From positions 1 through 16,641 of the forward strand of contig CALZCW010000003.1 of assembly GCA_945635805.1 (NCBI GenBank): a DNA stretch of 16,641 nucleotides. Direction: 5' to 3'. Source of the stretch: an uncultured Clostridia bacterium (GTDB taxonomy: Bacteria; Bacillota; Clostridia; Oscillospirales; Oscillospiraceae). The notes beneath the pieces are model-generated. The model was not told the origin of the DNA. It did not search any database and saw only the letters and a program-made list of their open reading frames with translations. The position numbers were made by a program, and so were the translations under genes. This document shows, piece by piece, positions 8,801-14,800 of the stretch. Positions within the stretch are counted from its first letter, which is position 1, and the number at the start of each line of letters is the position of its first letter.

Positions 8801-11800
8801 GCAGGAATGTCCTGCGGCCAGCTCCCGGCGCATATCCGCGATGACGGACGGCATGGACATGGAGGTCAAAACCTGGTTATAGAACCGCTGCATGGAACTG
8901 TAGAAATTGCCAAGGGCGCGCTGCCGCTCCGTGCTGTTGTTCTTGCCGCCGGTGATCTCCAAAGCGTTCAGGGCATTCGACATGGTGCTCTGCCAGGCAC
9001 GGCTCATGGTGTTGTAAATCTCCGTCTGCATGGGCGTCAGCGTGTGCTCCACGGTGTCATAGGTCACGCCATTGTAGCTGATGCTTCTCGCCACATACGA
9101 CCCCATGGCCTTCATGTCCCGGATCACAAGCTCCATCGCCGCAAGGCCGGAGGAACCGATCTTGGAGATGAAGTCCTTGGCATCGGTAAACGCCGTACCG
9201 GCGCCCCAAAGCCCGATGCGCTCCGCATAGGCCAGGTTGTCCACCTCCGTGGCCGCCGTCGCGGATACATAGAGGATTCTCGCGTTGGGAAGCCGCCGCT
9301 GCAGCTCGACGCCGGCTTTGGCCGTCAGGGAGCCGCTGGATTTTCCAAACTTCCCCTTCTTTCCATACAGGTTCCCCATAAAGTGGGCCTCGTCAAAGGC
9401 AATGACGCCGTCAAAGTCCTCTCCGAGCCAATCCACGATCTGATCCAGGCGGCTGCCGCCCTTCTCGGCTTTGAGCTTGCCGTAGGAAGTAAACAGGATG
9501 CCTTCGTCGATGGTGATGCGGTCCTTTGGCTTGAATTTGCTGTGGTTCACAACCTCGTCCCTGCTGCGGCCCGTGGTCGCCGTCCAGTCGCGGACGGCGT
9601 CGCCGTAGAGGTCGTCGTTTTTGGAGATCCAGACGGCCTTTTTCCGCCCCTGCATGAAGTTGTCCAGGATGATGCCGGCAATCTGACGGCCCTTGCCGAC
9701 GCCGGTGCCGTCGCCGATGAAAAATCCCTTTCTTCTCCCGTCCGGAAGCATCTGGGCGTGGGCCTGTCCGGCGTAGGTCACGGTCACGAGCTGGGCGTCG
9801 GAGAGATTCTGCTTCACCACGTCGTCGGGGAGCTTTGGCCGGTAGGTGGCCTCCGGCATGGAGACCGCCGCCATGGCCGCGCTTTCCACCAGCATGGCCG
9901 GGTGGCGTTTTCCGCCTTTCAGCGGGATCTCCGGGGCCACAAAGGCCGCATAGACGCCGTCATCCCCGGCAGCCTCCTGTTCGCTCAGTCGTGGTAGTGG
10001 TAGCTCGGGCTGATGTCGATCAGATGCACCTGACTGAGAAACGACATTGCCGCTTCCAGAATCTCCGCGTCCAGCAGTTCCAGCTTCTCCTCCGTCCTGG
10101 CTTCCAGCCGCCGCAGGGCCAGCTTCCGGAACTCCTCCCTGGACGGACCGTCTCCCATTTCGTCCATTTCCCGCAGCGCCTTTTCGATTCGCGCCGGACT
10201 GGTCCCCGGCAGCGTCTCCAGCAGAACGGACACGGCTTCCAGTGTGTCCGCCCTCGGACTGTCGATCTCCTCGGTCAGATACGGATTGACGGAGATGGTC
10301 TCCGCCGCCTGCAGCACCAGTTTCTTCCAGATTTCTCCTGTCATTTCGGATTCCCTCCAATACATTCGGTAGTTCGGTCAGGTCGGTATAGCTGCCGGTG
10401 ATGGTTTCGCCGGTCTGCGGCCCTGTCTTGTCGATCACCACGAGCTGAACGCCCCAGGTGGTGCCGTACTTTTTGTAGTTGCTGCCGTCGATGGAAAGGT
10501 TGGCGCGGATGTTGAAGTTCCTGCGGAGCCGGTTCCAGTAGCGGGCATAGTCGGTGTTGTTCATGCCCTTGCCGAGAATGGCCACCAGGCGTCCGCCGGA
10601 GCGCAGACGGGAGAGGGCCTGATCCAGATGCCGTTCCGCATTGGAGGTCTTGTTGTTTCCGGTTCTTCCCGCCGTCGCGGAGAAGGGCGGATTCATCAGC
10701 ACCACGCCGGGGGAAATCTCCTCCGGCAGGATATTGTCGATCTGCTCCGCATTTTCGTGGAACAGGTGGTCAAAGCCCATGGAGCGCAGCACCTCGAGCC
10801 GCCGCTCCGAAAGCTCATTGACCGCGACCTCCGCGCCCCATGCCTTGGCGAATACGGCGAGGCCGCCGATCCCGGCGGACGGTTCCAGGACGGCGTCGTT
10901 CTGCCGGATGTTGGCCGCCCAGGCCGCCAGATAGGCGATATTCGGCGGCGTGGAAAACTGCTGGAATTCCTGCTGCTCCTGGGTGCGGACGCTCTGTGTC
11001 GGAAGCAGTTCCAGCAGACCTTCCAGATACTGCACCGTCTTGACTGCGTCAGCCGCGTTTCCGTTGAAGGTGTCCGCTGCGGCCTGGGAGAGCAGGAACT
11101 TGTTCACAGCCAGCTCCAGGGCGTCGTAGGCGTCCTTGCGGTTGTAGGCCCCCTCGGCCTGGGTGCCGCCAAAGGCCGCGTCTGCCAGGGCGTAAAGCTC
11201 CCGGGCGGTCAGTTTCCGGCGGGTGCGGTTCACGTTCCCGCCGTTGAGGTAGCCGGAAAGGATGCTGTCCGCCAGCTTTTCGGAGGGCGTTTTTCCCGCT
11301 GCTTCTGCCGGTTTCGCGGCATCTGTGGAAACCGGCTCCGCTTCTTCCACCGGCTCGGGAATGGGTTGCGCATCGGCGGCGGTCTGTCCTTCCGCCTCGT
11401 ATGCCGCGTGAAGCAACTCCACGATAGCGGAACGGTCTCCATACCCGTACCAAACGCCTTTTTTCCCATTCCAGCGGAACTTGTTGGCCTTGAGCGCATC
11501 ACGAACCTGCCAAGAAGGCTTCCCGCCGAAGGTAATCTCCAGAGAACCATGTTCCGGATTGTCCGTAATGGTAAATCCGTAAGGGTCGGTCTCGGTGACG
11601 GGCTCCTGCTTCCCGGCCAGTTTTTCAACGTCTGCCATTACCCTTTCCACAAAGGGAGAAGGCTTATCCGCTCTTTCTTCCAGTGCTTTTCTGATTTCTT
11701 CCGGGTTGATATCCGAAAAGTCGTCTTCTTCCGCTGCTTTCTCCGACTTGGCTTCCTCCGTTGCCACAGTCTTCTGGTAGTTCTCCACGGCCTGCACCGC

Positions 11801-14800
11801 CGCGCGGTCAAAGAGCTGCACAACGCTGCCGAGATACTTCACGGTATCGCCAACCTGTTCTTTCAGAGCATTGGCCTCTCTGGATCGGTTGTGGCCGATG
11901 GATGCAAAGTATGCGCGGAGATTCTTCACAAATTCCTTCAGTTTCTCATGAAGTTTTGTGAAAATGCTCCTATGGTTCTCTGCCAGCTCCTGCACAAAGG
12001 AGGAATCCGGGAGAATGTCCGTCATCGCCTCGGCAACGACCTCGCGGCTTGCCTGCTCATAGGTCATCTTGCCGCTGCTGTCCTGGGCCTGCTTTTCCTC
12101 GATCAGGTCGTGGACATTCTCGCCTCGTTCGGTGAGCGTGTCAAATACGACCTTTCTGAATTCATTGTACTGCACCGGGTTCCATTTTTCAATGAAGTGG
12201 GTGAATTCGTGGGCAAAGGTGCGGAGCATGGCATACTTGGAAACCTCCCCTGCGTCCTTTGCGTAGGCAAGGCCCGCATTCACGTCGATGTAGATCGTGT
12301 TCTCATCCCACAGGAATCTGCCCTGAGCGCCCTCAAATTCTCCTTCCGCATTGGCCTCGGACTTATAGAGCACAATGTCAATGCCCGTTGCCTCCGCCAC
12401 GGCGCTGAGATAGCGATACGCCTGTCCCTGGGGGTCGTTAAAGGTCTGCTTCAGATCGGCGATGGTCACGCCCTCACCGCGCACAGTGCCCTTTTTCCAT
12501 CCGGTTCTGCCGTTTGCCGCCCCGGTGTTTTTCTCCGCCTGGGATGCTGCGGCGGTGTCAGCGGCAGCCTGTCCGGCCTCGTAGGCAAGCTCCCGCTGGG
12601 TCTCCGTGAGATAGGCCGTGGCGGCGCTTTTCATGGCATAGCTGCGGTTCACGCCGCTTCTGCCCATCTCATAGGCGATCTCATAGGCCCGGTCGTAGGC
12701 AGCAACGTCCTGCCCTGGCTGATAGGTATGTACCATGGCCCCGGCCTGTGCGCCGTACTTTTTGGATGCATCCTCCAGCGTGACGGGGCTTTCCTGTTCC
12801 GCAGCGTCTGCGGCAGCCGCTTCCTCCGCCTGCGCAGCGGTTTCCCGCTGCGGAAGAACGGGTGCTGCGGCGTCCGGTTTTGCCTGTACGGCGGCCTCTG
12901 CTGGCTCCTCCGCCGGTTTTTCCGCCCGGACCTCGGGTTCTTCCGCCGCGTTTTCCGGGGCGCTGGGGCGCTGTGCAGCCTCCACCAGGCGGCTGTATTC
13001 CTCCGGATTCAGCCGATTCGTGCCGATCCGCTCCGCCCAGGAAGAGGAATATTCTCCGGAGCGAATCTTTTCCGGATCCAGCTCGTTTGCCACCCGCTGG
13101 CCGTACCGGCTGGAGGAGATCAGCTGCTGCTCTGCTCCGGAGAGTTCTTCCCCTGCCGCCTGCTTTGCCAGGGCCGCGCCGATGGCCCCGACGTCGCCGG
13201 TCTCCCCCAGCTCCGAAAGCCGGGCCGCAGCGGCGCTCTGCACGGCGGCACGGTATCCCTCCTGAATCGCCGTCTCATTCTGCCGGACGAGACGGTAGAT
13301 TTCGCGGTTGGAGACGCTGTCTCCGCCTTTCTCGCTGAGCTTGCGCTGGATGGAGGCCGCAAGGGGATTCTCCGGGTCCAGTTCCATCGCCTCATCCACA
13401 AGGGCCTGCACATTCCCCCGGTCGGCGTAGGGCTGCGTATAGGCCTGCAGCCGCTGGGTGTAATCGGCCAGCTCCGCCGCTCCGCCCATAGCCAGACCGG
13501 AGATCCCGCCGGCAAGAAAACTGCCCGCGTCCTCTTCCATTGCGCCGAAGATCACCTGTGTCAGTGCGTCTCCCGAAGCAGCGCCGGATTCCTTCAACCG
13601 GTCATACTGCGCTTTCAGATTGTCCGGATCTTTGACTGCGATATCGACAATCCGGTTGAGCCAGTTGGATGCGACTTCCTCGCTTCCCTCTGCAATAAAA
13701 GCCTTTTCAAGCCTCTTTGCCACTCCGAGCGGGTCGCCGAGGAACGCTTCGATGGAATACTTCTCGGTGATGGCCTCGACCAGACTTCGGATGATGCCGA
13801 TTGCAACGGCTTCGCTGTCGCTGCGTCCCTTCGCCTTCTCCTGCATGATCGTGTCGGGGAGCATCTCTGCGCCCATCAGTCCGGAGACGAGATTCGAGGT
13901 AATGGACGACGTCTGCCCAGCGGTAAATCCGCCGACTGCGGCCCCCGCCGCTCCGGTAATCACGCCGGAAATCACCATGTTGAGCGCGCTGTCCAGAGCG
14001 GAGACGATCGTGCTGTAAATATAGGTGTCGGCGTCCTTCCCGAAGATCGTGGCGTCTCCTGTCCAGTTGGTGACCTCGGGGGCGGTCTGCCTGATGGCAT
14101 TCTGCGCATGGACGACCTGATGCAGGGTGTCATTTGTGTTGACATCTACACCGAATGACGCCCTTGCCACGCTCGCAAGACCGGCAGGAATTTTCAGCGG
14201 CGTCATGAGAACCGAAGTGACTGTCGCCAGATACGGATGCTCCTCGGTACGCTCTGCCCATTCAGCGGCAGTGTTCGCGCTTCTCGCCGCCTCCAACTGC
14301 GGCTTGATGAGCTCGTAATATGCCTCGGCGGCGTCCTCGCCCTTCACGCCAGCCAGATAATTAAAGGTGTTGCGCTGGGTTTCGCTCATGAACGCATCCG
14401 GGGAATCCGCGCCGCGATTGCCCTCCGGCTGCTGCTGCCGGGTCTGATTGGACGCCCAGCGGGTTTTATCGTTGACCAGCCGGTAGAGCTTTCCGGGATT
14501 CTGCGGGGCGGTGATCTCTCCGGTGTAAGCAGCGGCCTCCTGCTCGAGCATCGTGGTCTGCGCGTAATCGTGCAGCGCGTTGGCGGCGTCGATTTTGTCG
14601 TGCCACTGCTGGTTCAGCGCGTTGTACGCCTCGCGGGACTGATTGTCCGTCCAGTCATACTCCGTCTCGTCGAGCTTTTTCTGGTAGGCGTCGGCCTCCA
14701 TTCTGGCCCAGCGCATGAAGTTGGCGGGGTTTTCGGCGATTTGAGACTGCATCTCGGCGGCTTTGACCTGCGCCTGATACTGCTGAATCTGACTTCGTTT

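Noticed and set aside
10628..14158. A 1176-codon open frame on the plus strand, opposite the giant gene
   Set aside because: It is the antisense shadow of GC-rich codons in the giant gene. Its product is rich in Arg, Leu, Gly and His without domains, and it has no ribosome site or operon context. The same holds for plus-strand frames at 2867-4459, 4712-6841, 8249-9997 and 14237-15571.
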